Source of the DNA: Alloprevotella rava
Lineage (GTDB): Bacteria > Bacteroidota > Bacteroidia > Bacteroidales > Bacteroidaceae
Direction: 5' to 3'
Assembly: GCF_014195585.1 (NCBI RefSeq)
Contig: NZ_JACICA010000003.1
Location: 1-64,000, forward strand
Length of the DNA: 64,000 nt
How positions within the stretch are numbered: position 1 is the first letter of the stretch; every line of letters starts with the position of its first letter. Below the pieces are notes generated by a model, which made no database searches, had not been told where the DNA came from, and worked only from the letters and a program-made list of their open reading frames with translations. A program made the position numbers and the translations under genes. Positions 9,801 to 16,558 of this stretch are shown one piece after another.

Positions 9801-10594
9801 GTTCCTGTGGCAGCTCCGTTGAAGGGTTCAACGGTAGTGGGGAAGTTGTGAGTTTCGGCTTTGAGAGAAATGACACTCTCAATGTCGCGAATGATGAAAT
9901 AATCGCTCGTGGAATGATCTGCTGGTGCAAACTGTTCCACAACAGGGCCTTTGGCAAATGCCACGTTGTCCTTGTAGGCCGAGATAATCTTATGCGGATT
10001 TTCCTTTGTTGTCTTTTTGATGAGGTTGAAGAGCGACGATTCGCGCTCCTTTCCGTCGATGATAAATGTACCGCCGAAAATTTTGTGGCGGCAGTGCTCG
10101 CTGTTGATTTGGGCAAAGCCGAACACCTCCGAGTCGGTAAGTTTGCGTCCCAGTTGTTCTTCCACGTGATGGAGGTAGCCAATCTCTTCGGAGCTGAGCG
10201 CCAAACCTTCCTGCTCATTGTAGGCTTCGAGATTTTCTACATACTCGATGGGCGCCGGCTGATGGTGGATGGTGAAGATGTCCTGGTTGAGGCCATCGTA
10301 GAGGCGCTGAAGCATCGGGTCGTGGTCGGCATCCTTGCCTGTCACGGGGAAGTACTCCTCTATACGAGAAATGCCGCGGAGACCCATATTCTGAGTAATC
10401 TCTACGGCATTCGTACTCCACGGTGTGACCATTTCGCGGCGCGGCCCAACATATTGGCCTGTCAGGCTTTCGTCTGTTAGCACTTCGGCGTCGCCATAGA
10501 GCCAGCAGAGTTCGTTCACTTCGTCAGGCGTGAGCTTGTGATCCACATCGGTGGCAATCACGCTTTTTTCCTTTGTTCTGAAAAAAAGAATCAT
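6893..10594 (-). CDS. purL: Phosphoribosylformylglycinamidine synthase, large single-chain form
   Basis: Converts FGAR, ATP and glutamine to FGAM, the fourth step of de novo purine synthesis, in the cytosol. The 1233-aa length is that of the large PurL type, which carries its own glutaminase. Order: PurS-like N terminus, linker, two AIR-synthase-type ATP-binding halves (ETHNFPTTVEPFNGAATG and DRMGGGVGSWPLAGTAV in the first; GHDISAGGLITCLLEM in the second), then a C-terminal class I glutaminase with FCGGFSNSDVLGSAKGWAG and nucleophile Cys in LGVCNGCQL, and a late MPHLERSCFP segment. The start at 10594 gives the expected N terminus. Monocistronic. A long open antisense frame across it is a codon-bias shadow. 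Confidence 0.97.
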   Translation of the reverse strand: MILFFRTKEKSVIATDVDHKLTPDEVNELCWLYGDAEVLTDESLTGQYVGPRREMVTPWSTNAVEITQNMGLRGISRIEEYFPVTGKDADHDPMLQRLYDGLNQDIFTIHHQPAPIEYVENLEAYNEQEGLALSSEEIGYLHHVEEQLGRKLTDSEVFGFAQINSEHCRHKIFGGTFIIDGKERESSLFNLIKKTTKENPHKIISAYKDNVAFAKGPVVEQFAPADHSTSDYFIIRDIESVISLKAETHNFPTTVEPFNGAATGTGGEIRDRMGGGVGSWPLAGTAVYMTAYSRLDGGRPWEDVLPVRQWLYQSPEQILIKASNGASDFGNKFGQPLIAGSVLTFEHQENNEKYGYDKVIMLAGGVGYGTKRDCLKGTPEKGNKVVVVGGDNYRIGLGGGSVSSVDTGRYSSGIELNAIQRANPEMQKRANNLVRALCEEEVNPVVSIHDHGSAGHVNCLSELVEECGGQIDMAKLPIGDTTLSAKEIIANESQERMGLLIDQKHLDHVRKIAERERAPMYVVGETTGDAHFSFVQADGVRPFDLDVAQMFGHSPKTVMVDETVVRHYEDATYEVRHLNEYLNNVLQLEAVACKDWLTNKVDRSVTGKIARQQCQGELQLSLSDCGVVALDYRGHKGIATALGHAPQAGLANPAAGSVLSVAESLTNIVWAPLSESLDSVSLSANWMWPCRSQKGEDARLYEGVQALSDFCCALQINVPTGKDSLSLSQQYPNGEKIISPGTVIVSAGGEVSDVRKVVSPVVQNNPKTSLYHIDFSFDDLRLGGSAFAQTLKKVGSDVPTVKNPEYFRDAFNAVQQLVEKGLIVAGHDISAGGLITCLLEMCFANTEGGLEIDLDNFKCDDLIKVLFAENPGVVVQVSNANKAAFKKVLDEAGVAYVKLGQPTDERHILATKDGATYQFGIDYLRDVWYETSYILDTKQSFNGCARKRYENYKQQPIEFNIVQPNWKGTFESLGITPERRTPTDIRAAIIREKGTNGEREMAYSLYLAGFDVKDVMMTDLISGRETLDDINMIVFCGGFSNSDVLGSAKGWAGAFLYNPKAKAALDRFYAREDTLSLGVCNGCQLMVELNLINPEHKQRARMLHNDSHKFESAFLGVTVPTNRSVMFGSLSGDRLGIWVAHGEGKFSLPEAEDKYNVVLKYSYDEYPGNPNGSDYSVAGICSADGRHLAMMPHLERSCFPWQCGTYPEPRRTDEVTPWVEAFVNARKWIEERK

Positions 10595-10623
10595 AGGGGA
10601 TGATGATTTTGAAATTGCAGCAG

Positions 10624-10631
10624 CGAAGTTA
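10624..10631 (-). promoter_or_regulatory. Possible purL -7 box
   Basis: On the minus strand TAACTTCG, one mismatch from TAnnTTTG, lies 30 bp upstream of the purL start. It is the best candidate in this short leader. No purine riboswitch-like fold is evident in so short a leader. Confidence 0.4.
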
Positions 10632-10836
10632 CGACGACTTTAGCGCACCTCAAAACTTTCCTTCATTAAAATTTCGCTTAGCTCCTCAACGAGGGAAAAA
10701 TCTCTCGCTTCTGTCCTTCCTGGCAGTTATTGTGTTTGTCTTTTGTGCCTTAATTTCTGCCGAGCAGGATTAGACATTTGCTGCCTTTTTGCTGAAAAAA
10801 TCGAGATAAAAAGGTGAGTCAAAGTGATATAAATTG

Positions 10837-10844
10837 TATTTTTG
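10837..10844 (+). promoter_or_regulatory. -7 box of the UpxY-like gene
   Basis: TATTTTTG matches TAnnTTTG exactly. It implies a transcript start near 10850, which rules out the more upstream GTG at 10814 as the translation start of the next gene. Confidence 0.6.
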
Positions 10845-10861
10845 CCGTCCATACTATGCTC

Positions 10862-11443
10862 ATGATGGAACAAAAAGAGAAAATTCTCACAGCGACAAAT
10901 ATGCCCGTAGCTACCGCGAAGGAAGAGCTTCGGTGGTGGGCGATGTCGGCCGTTTACAACCGCTCGATGAAAGTCAAGCAAATGCTGGATGGCTGGGGCG
11001 TTGAGAACTTTGTGCCGATGAAGACTGTGGTGCGCACTTACGCAGGGCGAAAAATGCGCCAGCGCATTCCCGCCATCAGCAACCTCATCTTTGTGCGTGC
11101 CTCGGAGGTGCGTATGCAGGAAGTGAAGGAGCGCAGTCGCATCTTGCAGTATCTCTGTATGCGACAAGACGGGCGCAATCGGCGCATCATCGTACCCGAC
11201 GACGACATGGCCGCCTTTCAGCGAGTGGCAGGAGCTGAAGAAGAGGTGCTCTACTTCCGTCCGGAAGAAATAGACTTTGAGCGCGGCGACCGCGTGCGTA
11301 TTCACGGTGGCGACTTCGATGGTGTGGAGGGCATCTTCGTAAAGGTGCAGGGTAAGCGCAATAAGATGGTGGTGGTCACAATCCCCACGCTCGTTTCTGT
11401 TGCCACACTTACTTTCGCGCCCGAACTGCTGGAGAAAATCTAA
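10862..11443 (+). CDS. UpxY-type transcription antiterminator (NusG paralogue), orphan
   Basis: About 193 aa. The N-terminal NGN domain (RWWAMSAVYNRSMKVKQMLD to SNLIFVRAS) and the C-terminal KOW segment (FERGDRVRIHGGDFDGVEGI) identify a specialised NusG paralogue. UpxY proteins of Bacteroides bind RNA polymerase at the leader of surface polysaccharide operons and prevent early termination. Start chosen at ATG 10862 (or 10865) because the promoter box ends at 10844; a GTG at 10814 lies upstream of it. Unlike classical upxY, it is not followed by polysaccharide genes: a terminator comes 65 bp after the stop. Its target operon must therefore be elsewhere, or it has been separated from it. Confidence 0.8.
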   Translation: MMEQKEKILTATNMPVATAKEELRWWAMSAVYNRSMKVKQMLDGWGVENFVPMKTVVRTYAGRKMRQRIPAISNLIFVRASEVRMQEVKERSRILQYLCMRQDGRNRRIIVPDDDMAAFQRVAGAEEEVLYFRPEEIDFERGDRVRIHGGDFDGVEGIFVKVQGKRNKMVVVTIPTLVSVATLTFAPELLEKI

Positions 11444-11507
11444 ACAGCTTGCATCTCTGTGCGCAGCTGCCTTTTCCCTGATTTTATCATTCTATTTCGC
11501 AGAATAG

Positions 11508-11540
11508 TCCGACTGGTCAACCAGTCGGATGTTTTTTATT
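11508..11540 (+). terminator. Intrinsic terminator after the UpxY-like gene
   Basis: Ten-base-pair stem TCCGACTGGT / ACCAGTCGGA (11508-11517 with 11520-11529), a two-base loop, then TGTTTTTTATTT. The stem sequence is almost the same as that of the terminator at 15688-15740. Confidence 0.85.
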
Positions 11541-12041
11541 TATCGCCCGATTGTTTGACAATTTGCTTTCTCCTTCTGGAGCGCGAAATCGTGGCTCTTA
11601 CTGGTGAATGGGGTTTAGTTATTTTCTCCTCAGATATTTTTCTGGGAAAATAGCTTTGAAAAACTGCTTTACAACATAAAAAAGCCGTTTCCTTTCCTAA
11701 ATGTTTCATTCTACCTCCTTCTGTGGCGTGAAAATGCAATAAAGCTGTCGGCCGACAGAATAAGGGCGTGGGCCGACACAATAAGGAAGCCAGCCGACAG
11801 CCTTATTGTATCTGCGAATATCCTTATTGCGTTCTCGGCAAGGTGGGCGAAGGGGATTGCCGCTCTTATTTGTCATTGCAAAAGAAGCGATTCTTGGCTT
11901 CGTAAAATAAGAATCTGTTTGACAATGAAGAGGGTGCTGGTGGCTTTCTTTCAGTGTTTCTCTGGTGGGTGAGAGACTTCTGGCGAAAGGATAAACGAAT
12001 CCCCTTCTTTCCTTTGCGAAAAGAAGGGGAGGAGGAATGTT
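11541..12041. other. Intergenic region with a phased repeat
   Basis: 501 bp between the UpxY-like terminator and the 3' end of the convergent regulator gene. Apart from the AATAAG array at 11738-11832, no gene or promoter is supported. The rest is pyrimidine-rich and unremarkable. Confidence 0.6.
11738..11832 (+). repeat. Dispersed intergenic repeat, copy 3 (phased AATAAG boxes only)
   Basis: Five boxes: AATAAA 11738, AATAAG 11759, AATAAG 11780, CTTATT 11802 and CTTATT 11823, spaced 21, 21, 22 and 21 bp. The first spacer, CTGTCGGCCGACAG, is a perfect palindrome. The last block (ATATCCTTATTGCGT) is the reverse complement of the last block of copies 1 and 2. The TGACAAC half of the other copies is missing here. 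Confidence 0.7.
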
Positions 12042-12977
12042 TTATTTCCTATCTCGAATCTCGTCGAGCGTGATAAGGCCATTCACTACGGCGTAAATAG
12101 TAAGGCCGGAGATAGAATGAATGTCGAGTTTTCGGAATATGTTCTTGCGGTGGGTCAGGACTGTATTGACAGAAATGAAGAGTTTGTCCGCAACGTCCTT
12201 GTTGCTCATGCCGCGCGCAATACAAATGACAATTTCGCGTTCACGTTCGGAGAGTGCCTCATCGTTCTCGTTCTTCTGGATCGGCTGTCCCTTGGTTCGT
12301 TCCATCAAGAGTTCTACAGCAGGGAGGAAAAGGTCGTTTTCAACGCCGCGATGCAGCTGGAGATCCTCCTCACAGTTGAAGAGATCGAAAAGAACCATGT
12401 TGAGCAGTTCGTTAGGCCCGTCGCCTTTGTAGTATTTAATGATGAGGTTCTTTAGTTCTTGTAGTTTGTGGTTGAAGTTCTCGTTGGAGCGAGCAAACTG
12501 CAAAAATTGTGTGTCGGAAATAGAGCCGCCCTGCAACAATCGGTCTACACTCTTGAACATCTTGTTGTTCTCTGCCTCCATGTGGTGGCGAACGTCGCGC
12601 ATGAACTCATCGAAGAATTGAAGGATGAGGAAAGCCACTTCGTTGGCATCGGAGCAGTTGATGGAACTCACCAAGCGTCGGCGAATGTCAGGGAGTTGGA
12701 AATCGAGGAAATAGGAGTGGGCACGCTTGAGATAGTCCGTAAGGGCAGCCGCGCTAACTTTATCTACATAATAAGAGGCTACTTCTGGCCCCACTTTAAC
12801 GTAGTTGGCCACGGCCAAGAACGTAGTGACATCGACATTACTCTCCTTGCACACTTCGCGCACATTTTTCTCGCCGAAGCCCAGAGGTATTCCGAAGCGA
12901 CTTAGCATCTGGAAGAGATGGTGTTCGTCGCACAGAACGTCGTACATACGGTCTGCTTCTTTATAACTATCTTTCAT
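12042..12977 (-). CDS. LuxR-type transcription regulator fused to an RIC/ScdA-like hemerythrin di-iron domain
   Basis: 311 aa. Residues about 22-60 resemble the ScdA N-terminal domain (LSRFGIPLGFGEKNVREVC) but lack its CxxC. The central part carries all six ligands expected for an RIC/YtfE-type hemerythrin di-iron site: His87, His132-x3-Glu136, His170 and His209-x3-Glu213. Residues 241-305 are a LuxR/GerE helix-turn-helix (LSEREREIVICIARGMSNKDVA...HRKNIFRKL). RIC proteins respond to nitric oxide or oxidative damage of iron centres, so a regulator sensing NO, oxygen or iron status is inferred. It is cytosolic and divergent from a TonB-receptor gene 203 bp away, its most likely target. Start ATG 12977 lies just after a good -7 box. 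Confidence 0.85.
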   Translation of the reverse strand: MKDSYKEADRMYDVLCDEHHLFQMLSRFGIPLGFGEKNVREVCKESNVDVTTFLAVANYVKVGPEVASYYVDKVSAAALTDYLKRAHSYFLDFQLPDIRRRLVSSINCSDANEVAFLILQFFDEFMRDVRHHMEAENNKMFKSVDRLLQGGSISDTQFLQFARSNENFNHKLQELKNLIIKYYKGDGPNELLNMVLFDLFNCEEDLQLHRGVENDLFLPAVELLMERTKGQPIQKNENDEALSEREREIVICIARGMSNKDVADKLFISVNTVLTHRKNIFRKLDIHSISGLTIYAVVNGLITLDEIRDRK

Positions 12978-13005
12978 TGTTTTTCCTTTTGAAAAGCTAT
13001 GTTGG

Positions 13006-13013
13006 CAAAGTTA
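13006..13013 (-). promoter_or_regulatory. -7 box of the RIC-LuxR regulator
   Basis: TAACTTTG on the minus strand (exact TAnnTTTG match), 28 bp upstream of the start codon at 12977. The divergent receptor promoter is 134 bp away, so one regulator site could serve both. Confidence 0.65.
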
Positions 13014-13146
13014 GGAATTTATCGCGTAGTAGTCACTATATTTTATTGTCTTAGTGTGTAAAAAAGATGGAAAAAGGCATGTTTCGGCAGCATTAAGCTG
13101 TTTCTTGTCCCTATAAATAAGGATTTCGAGCGCGTAAGTAAAAGCG

Positions 13147-13154
13147 TAACTTTG
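13147..13154 (+). promoter_or_regulatory. -7 box of the TonB-receptor gene
   Basis: TAACTTTG followed by GC, an exact TAnnTTTG match, 26 bp before ATG 13181. It implies a short AT-rich untranslated leader. Confidence 0.65.
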
Positions 13155-13180
13155 CCGGCAAAATAAAATAACAATTTAAA

Positions 13181-15601
13181 ATGAAGCATAAAAAACTGCT
13201 GCTTGGCGCGTTGGTATTTCCGCTAACAGCCAGCGCGGGCATTATGGAAGACACTCCTGTGGATACTTCGCGCGTGTACGATATTGAGGAAGCTGTCGTT
13301 GTGGCTTCTCCCAAAGAGCACGCGGCCTTTCGACACCAGCCCATCTCGGCTTCTGTGTTTGGCACAAAGGAGATGGCCTTTCACCACATTGAGGCTGTGA
13401 AAAATCTATCGGCTTTTGCGCCCAATGTGTATATGCCCAACTATGGTTCGCGCTTTACGAGTGCCATTTATGTGCGTGGTGTGGGGTCGCGCATCAATAC
13501 GCCCGCCGTGGGACTTTATGTTGACAATATTCCCTTTGCGGATAAAGCCAGCTACGACTTTTCTTTTCTCGACATTGACCGCATCGACCTCTTGCGCGGA
13601 CCGCAGGGGACGCTCTACGGGCGCGGTTCGATGAGCGGTTTGATGCGTGTGTTCACGGCCGACCCCTCGCGCCACCACGGCACGACCGTACGCTTGGGAG
13701 CATCTGGTCCAGATACGGGGCGGCGCATCAGTGCCACCACTTTTCTCCATCCTGCCAAGGGGCTGGATCTCTCGCTGAGTGGGCTTTATGCTGGCAATGC
13801 TGGTTTCTTCCGCAATACGACGACAGGGCGCAAGGCTGATGGCAACAACGAGGGCGGAGGTCGCCTTCGAGCTGTTTGGCGTGCCAACGAACGCCTGCGC
13901 TTCGATTTTAGTTCGGCTTATTTTTATAGCGATGAGGATAGTAATTCTTACTACTATCTCGGTTCAACCACCAGCTCTGAGCCTTATCCGCATCTTCTCA
14001 ACAGCATTTCCCAAAACCGCCAAAGCAGCTATCGCCGCGGACTCTTTCATACGGGACTCAACGTAGAGTATAAAGCCAAGAAGTTCACCTTTTCGGCCAT
14101 TACTTCCTACCTCCATCTCCGCGACCGCCTGTTTATGGATCAAGACTACGTCCGTGCGGACATCTTCTCCCTTGAGCAGCGGCAGCGGATGAACAGCGTG
14201 AGCGAGGAATTGAACTTCAAAGGCAGCAACGGGCGGAACTGGGCGTGGACCACGGGGGCATTCTTCCTCTACGAGAATAAGCGTACCACTTGCCCCGTCA
14301 ATTTCTATGCAGAAGGAGTCGACTTCCTCAATTCAACGTTCCGCACCGTGATTCCGAGTTTCATTACTTTGCGATTCACCGACTCCCATTTACCATTTGA
14401 CGCCTTATTGAAAACGCCGGGGATGAATGTGGCCCTGTTCCATCAGTCCACTTTCCACCATTTTCTCCTTGAGGGCTTGTCGTTCACAGCCGGTCTTCGC
14501 CTCGACTACGACCATCATGCGCTGACGCTCCATTCTCCCTCTCGTCCCTACAACTATCTCTTCCAGCTCCAAATGCCTATGTTTGGGCTCGACATCAATC
14601 GCACCTTCACGAGCGAGGCGGGACTTGCGGGGAAAAGCCATCATGGGAGTTGGCAGCTCGTGCCGAAGGTGGCATTGCAGTATGATTTGTGCAGCGGCAT
14701 CGGAAATGTTTATTGGGCCGTGAGCAAGGGCTATCGCAGCGGTGGCTACAATCTGGAGAACTACAGTGACCTTTCGCAAAATATCCTGCGCAGAAACATC
14801 ATGGGGCAAGTGCGCGACTACAGTATCGCTACGCTGCAAACGCTTCCAGGGCTGACGGACGAGAGCCGAGAAAGGGCCATTGGCGGCATGAGCGGTGTGA
14901 TAGCCGCCAATATGCCTGGAGAGGTGAGCGTGTCCTCATTGGCTTATAAGCCCGAATATAGTTGGAACCACGAGGTGGGCACACATCTCACGCTCTTCGA
15001 GGGTGCGCTGCAACTGGATGCCGCTGCTTTTCTCATGAGCACCCACCACTTGCAGATGGCGCGCTTTTCGCCCAGCGGTTTGGGGCGCGAAATTGTGAAT
15101 GCAGGGCGGAGCCGGACATACGGAGTGGAGCTTAGTGTGCGCTCCTCCCTCCTCGATAACCGCCTGAGCCTGCAAACCTCCTATGGGTGGGCACATAGCA
15201 CTTTCACACAGTATTTTCTCGGTGTTGCCAAAGGCGAAACGCACGTCACGGACTATAAAGGCAATTTTGTTCCCTATGCGCCCGAACATACGCTGGCGGC
15301 TTCGGCCGACTTCCGCCAGCCTTTGTCGCACGCTTTCTTTGAGGCCTTCACGGTTGGGGCAGGAATGGTGGGCGCGGGGCGTATTTGGTGGGACGAGGCC
15401 AACACGTTTAGCAGTCCGTTCCATGCAGTGCTCAATGCCCATGCGGGAGTGGAGTTAGCCGGCAAGGTGAGTGTTGATTTCTGGGCGAGGAATCTGACAA
15501 AGGCCCATTATCGCGAAATGTCCTTTGTCTCAATGTCGCGCCGCTATGCGCAATATACGCGCCCTTTGCAAGTAGGCGTCGATGTGAAAATAGACTTTTA
15601 G
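13181..15601 (+). CDS. TonB-dependent outer-membrane receptor
   Basis: 806 aa. Signal peptide at residues 1-19 (KKLLLGALVFPLTASAG). A short region with the TonB-box-like IEEAVVVAS precedes the plug domain: VRGVGSRINTPAVGLYVDNI, IDRIDLLRGPQGTLYGRGSM. A 22-strand-type barrel follows to the C-terminal Phe (VGVDVKIDF). It imports a ligand such as a siderophore, haem or cofactor across the outer membrane using TonB energy; the ligand cannot be read from the sequence. There is no carboxypeptidase-like N-terminal domain and no SusD partner, so it is not a polysaccharide-utilisation pair. The divergent RIC-LuxR regulator suggests iron- or NO-linked control (inference). Confidence 0.9.
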   Translation: MKHKKLLLGALVFPLTASAGIMEDTPVDTSRVYDIEEAVVVASPKEHAAFRHQPISASVFGTKEMAFHHIEAVKNLSAFAPNVYMPNYGSRFTSAIYVRGVGSRINTPAVGLYVDNIPFADKASYDFSFLDIDRIDLLRGPQGTLYGRGSMSGLMRVFTADPSRHHGTTVRLGASGPDTGRRISATTFLHPAKGLDLSLSGLYAGNAGFFRNTTTGRKADGNNEGGGRLRAVWRANERLRFDFSSAYFYSDEDSNSYYYLGSTTSSEPYPHLLNSISQNRQSSYRRGLFHTGLNVEYKAKKFTFSAITSYLHLRDRLFMDQDYVRADIFSLEQRQRMNSVSEELNFKGSNGRNWAWTTGAFFLYENKRTTCPVNFYAEGVDFLNSTFRTVIPSFITLRFTDSHLPFDALLKTPGMNVALFHQSTFHHFLLEGLSFTAGLRLDYDHHALTLHSPSRPYNYLFQLQMPMFGLDINRTFTSEAGLAGKSHHGSWQLVPKVALQYDLCSGIGNVYWAVSKGYRSGGYNLENYSDLSQNILRRNIMGQVRDYSIATLQTLPGLTDESRERAIGGMSGVIAANMPGEVSVSSLAYKPEYSWNHEVGTHLTLFEGALQLDAAAFLMSTHHLQMARFSPSGLGREIVNAGRSRTYGVELSVRSSLLDNRLSLQTSYGWAHSTFTQYFLGVAKGETHVTDYKGNFVPYAPEHTLAASADFRQPLSHAFFEAFTVGAGMVGAGRIWWDEANTFSSPFHAVLNAHAGVELAGKVSVDFWARNLTKAHYREMSFVSMSRRYAQYTRPLQVGVDVKIDF

Positions 15602-15687
15602 GACGCTTCTGATACTGCTATCTTATCCATGACTAAGCGGATTTTTCCGCACAAGAAAGAAAAGCAGAAAAAGCCCAAAGAAAAACT

Positions 15688-15747
15688 GTCGGACTGGTTG
15701 AACCATTCAGCAACGCGCTGATGATGGCAACCAGTCCGACGTGTTTT
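15688..15747. terminator. Bidirectional intrinsic terminator between convergent genes
   Basis: Stem GTCGGACTGGTTG (15688-15700) with CAACCAGTCCGAC (15728-15740), followed by TGTTTTTAT on the plus strand and preceded by an A-run that gives a U-run on the minus transcript. It ends both the receptor gene and the convergent secreted-protein gene. Confidence 0.8.
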
Positions 15748-16292
15748 TATTTCGTTCCCGTAATCCGATTCGCTTCTTCCACAAAGCGCGCTTTGAGTTG
15801 TCGGGCAAACGCGTTGTTAGGGTCGAGCTGTAGCGCTTTGTCGAAGCAGTCGAGTGCGTCGCGATAATAGACAGGGCCTTCTTTCATCGGGTCTTTCACG
15901 ATGAGCGCAGTGAGGTAGAAGCCTTGCAGTGTGTAAACATCGGAGGGCGCAGCGGCTTTCATCCGTCGGAGTTGGCTGATGCGTTGGTTGGCCGCTTTGG
16001 TGAGGCCATCGGCCTGGTCGTTTTGGGGATTCATCACAGCAAAGATGAGGCAGAGGCGCGCCGCTTGGTACTTTGGTTGTACACTGTCGGGGAACTGTAC
16101 CTCTATTTGCTCCATCTGTGCAATGCAGTTGAGCAGGTTTTCGGGCGTGGGAGCTTGCATCTGACTAAGGCAAGCGCTGATTTGCTGCTTCATGTCGAGC
16201 GGTTTTTCCTTGGTGGTTTGAGCTGAAGCGGAGAAACTCATGCTTGTAATAAAGAACAAGGCGATGGCGAGGTTTGAAATGATAGTTTTCAT
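15747..16292 (-). CDS. Small secreted/periplasmic TPR-like protein
   Basis: 181 aa with a signal peptide (residues 1-24, ending SASAQ). The rest is alpha-helical. The C-terminal YYRDALDCFDKALQLDPNNAFARQLK is a recognisable tetratricopeptide-like repeat, and an earlier degenerate repeat lies around residues 60-120. No catalytic motif is seen. A protein-binding role in the periplasm is plausible. It is transcribed alone. Its upstream region carries an exact -7 box and three 20-bp-phased boxes resembling LytTR/AlgR sites, just beyond which a LytTR-regulator gene ends. It is therefore the likely target of that regulator. Confidence 0.75.
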   Translation of the reverse strand: MKTIISNLAIALFFITSMSFSASAQTTKEKPLDMKQQISACLSQMQAPTPENLLNCIAQMEQIEVQFPDSVQPKYQAARLCLIFAVMNPQNDQADGLTKAANQRISQLRRMKAAAPSDVYTLQGFYLTALIVKDPMKEGPVYYRDALDCFDKALQLDPNNAFARQLKARFVEEANRITGTK

Positions 16293-16372
16293 AAGTTTTG
16301 TTGTTTTTTTAGTGGAACATTAGTGAAAGGGGATCGAAGGAGAAACGACCGTATCTGTTCGATTTTCTGCAA

Positions 16373-16380
16373 CAAAACTA
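16373..16380 (-). promoter_or_regulatory. -7 box of the secreted TPR-like gene
   Basis: TAGTTTTG on the minus strand, an exact TAnnTTTG match, 81 bp upstream of the start codon. The phased LytTR-like boxes start 50 bp further upstream, a position suited to activation. Confidence 0.55.
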
Positions 16381-16429
16381 TGTAAGGAAAAAGTAGCGCG
16401 CAAATAGTTGTGACGCACAACCACTTTTT

Positions 16430-16478
16430 GGGAGAAATAACTACTGCGTGGGACGAACGAAGAGTTTTTGGGACGAAC
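16430..16478 (-). promoter_or_regulatory. Three direct-repeat LytTR-like operator boxes at 20-bp spacing
   Basis: Plus-strand boxes GGGAGAAAT (16430-16438), GGGACGAAC (16450-16458) and GGGACGAAC (16470-16478). Each begins exactly 20 bp after the last, about two helical turns. Read on the transcribed strand the two best copies contain GTTCGTCCC, which matches the known AlgR/LytTR-type core CCGTTCGTC in seven bases. LytTR proteins typically bind pairs of about 9-bp direct repeats with a 10-13 bp spacer, as here. Confidence 0.6.
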
Positions 16479-16558
16479 AACTAAGTTGTTTCTGCGGATA
16501 AGTATCAAAAAAACGGACCTATCTTTGAGTTGATAAATCCGATTTTCTTTCTCTGTTT

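Noticed and set aside
8654-10480. 608-codon open frame opposite purL on the plus strand
   Set aside because: It lies wholly antisense to the certain purL gene. Its composition is that of a codon-bias shadow, and it has no domain, promoter or neighbour supporting it.
10814-10861. GTG 10814 as start of the UpxY-like gene
   Set aside because: It lies upstream of the exact -7 box at 10837-10844, so the codons would not be in the transcript.
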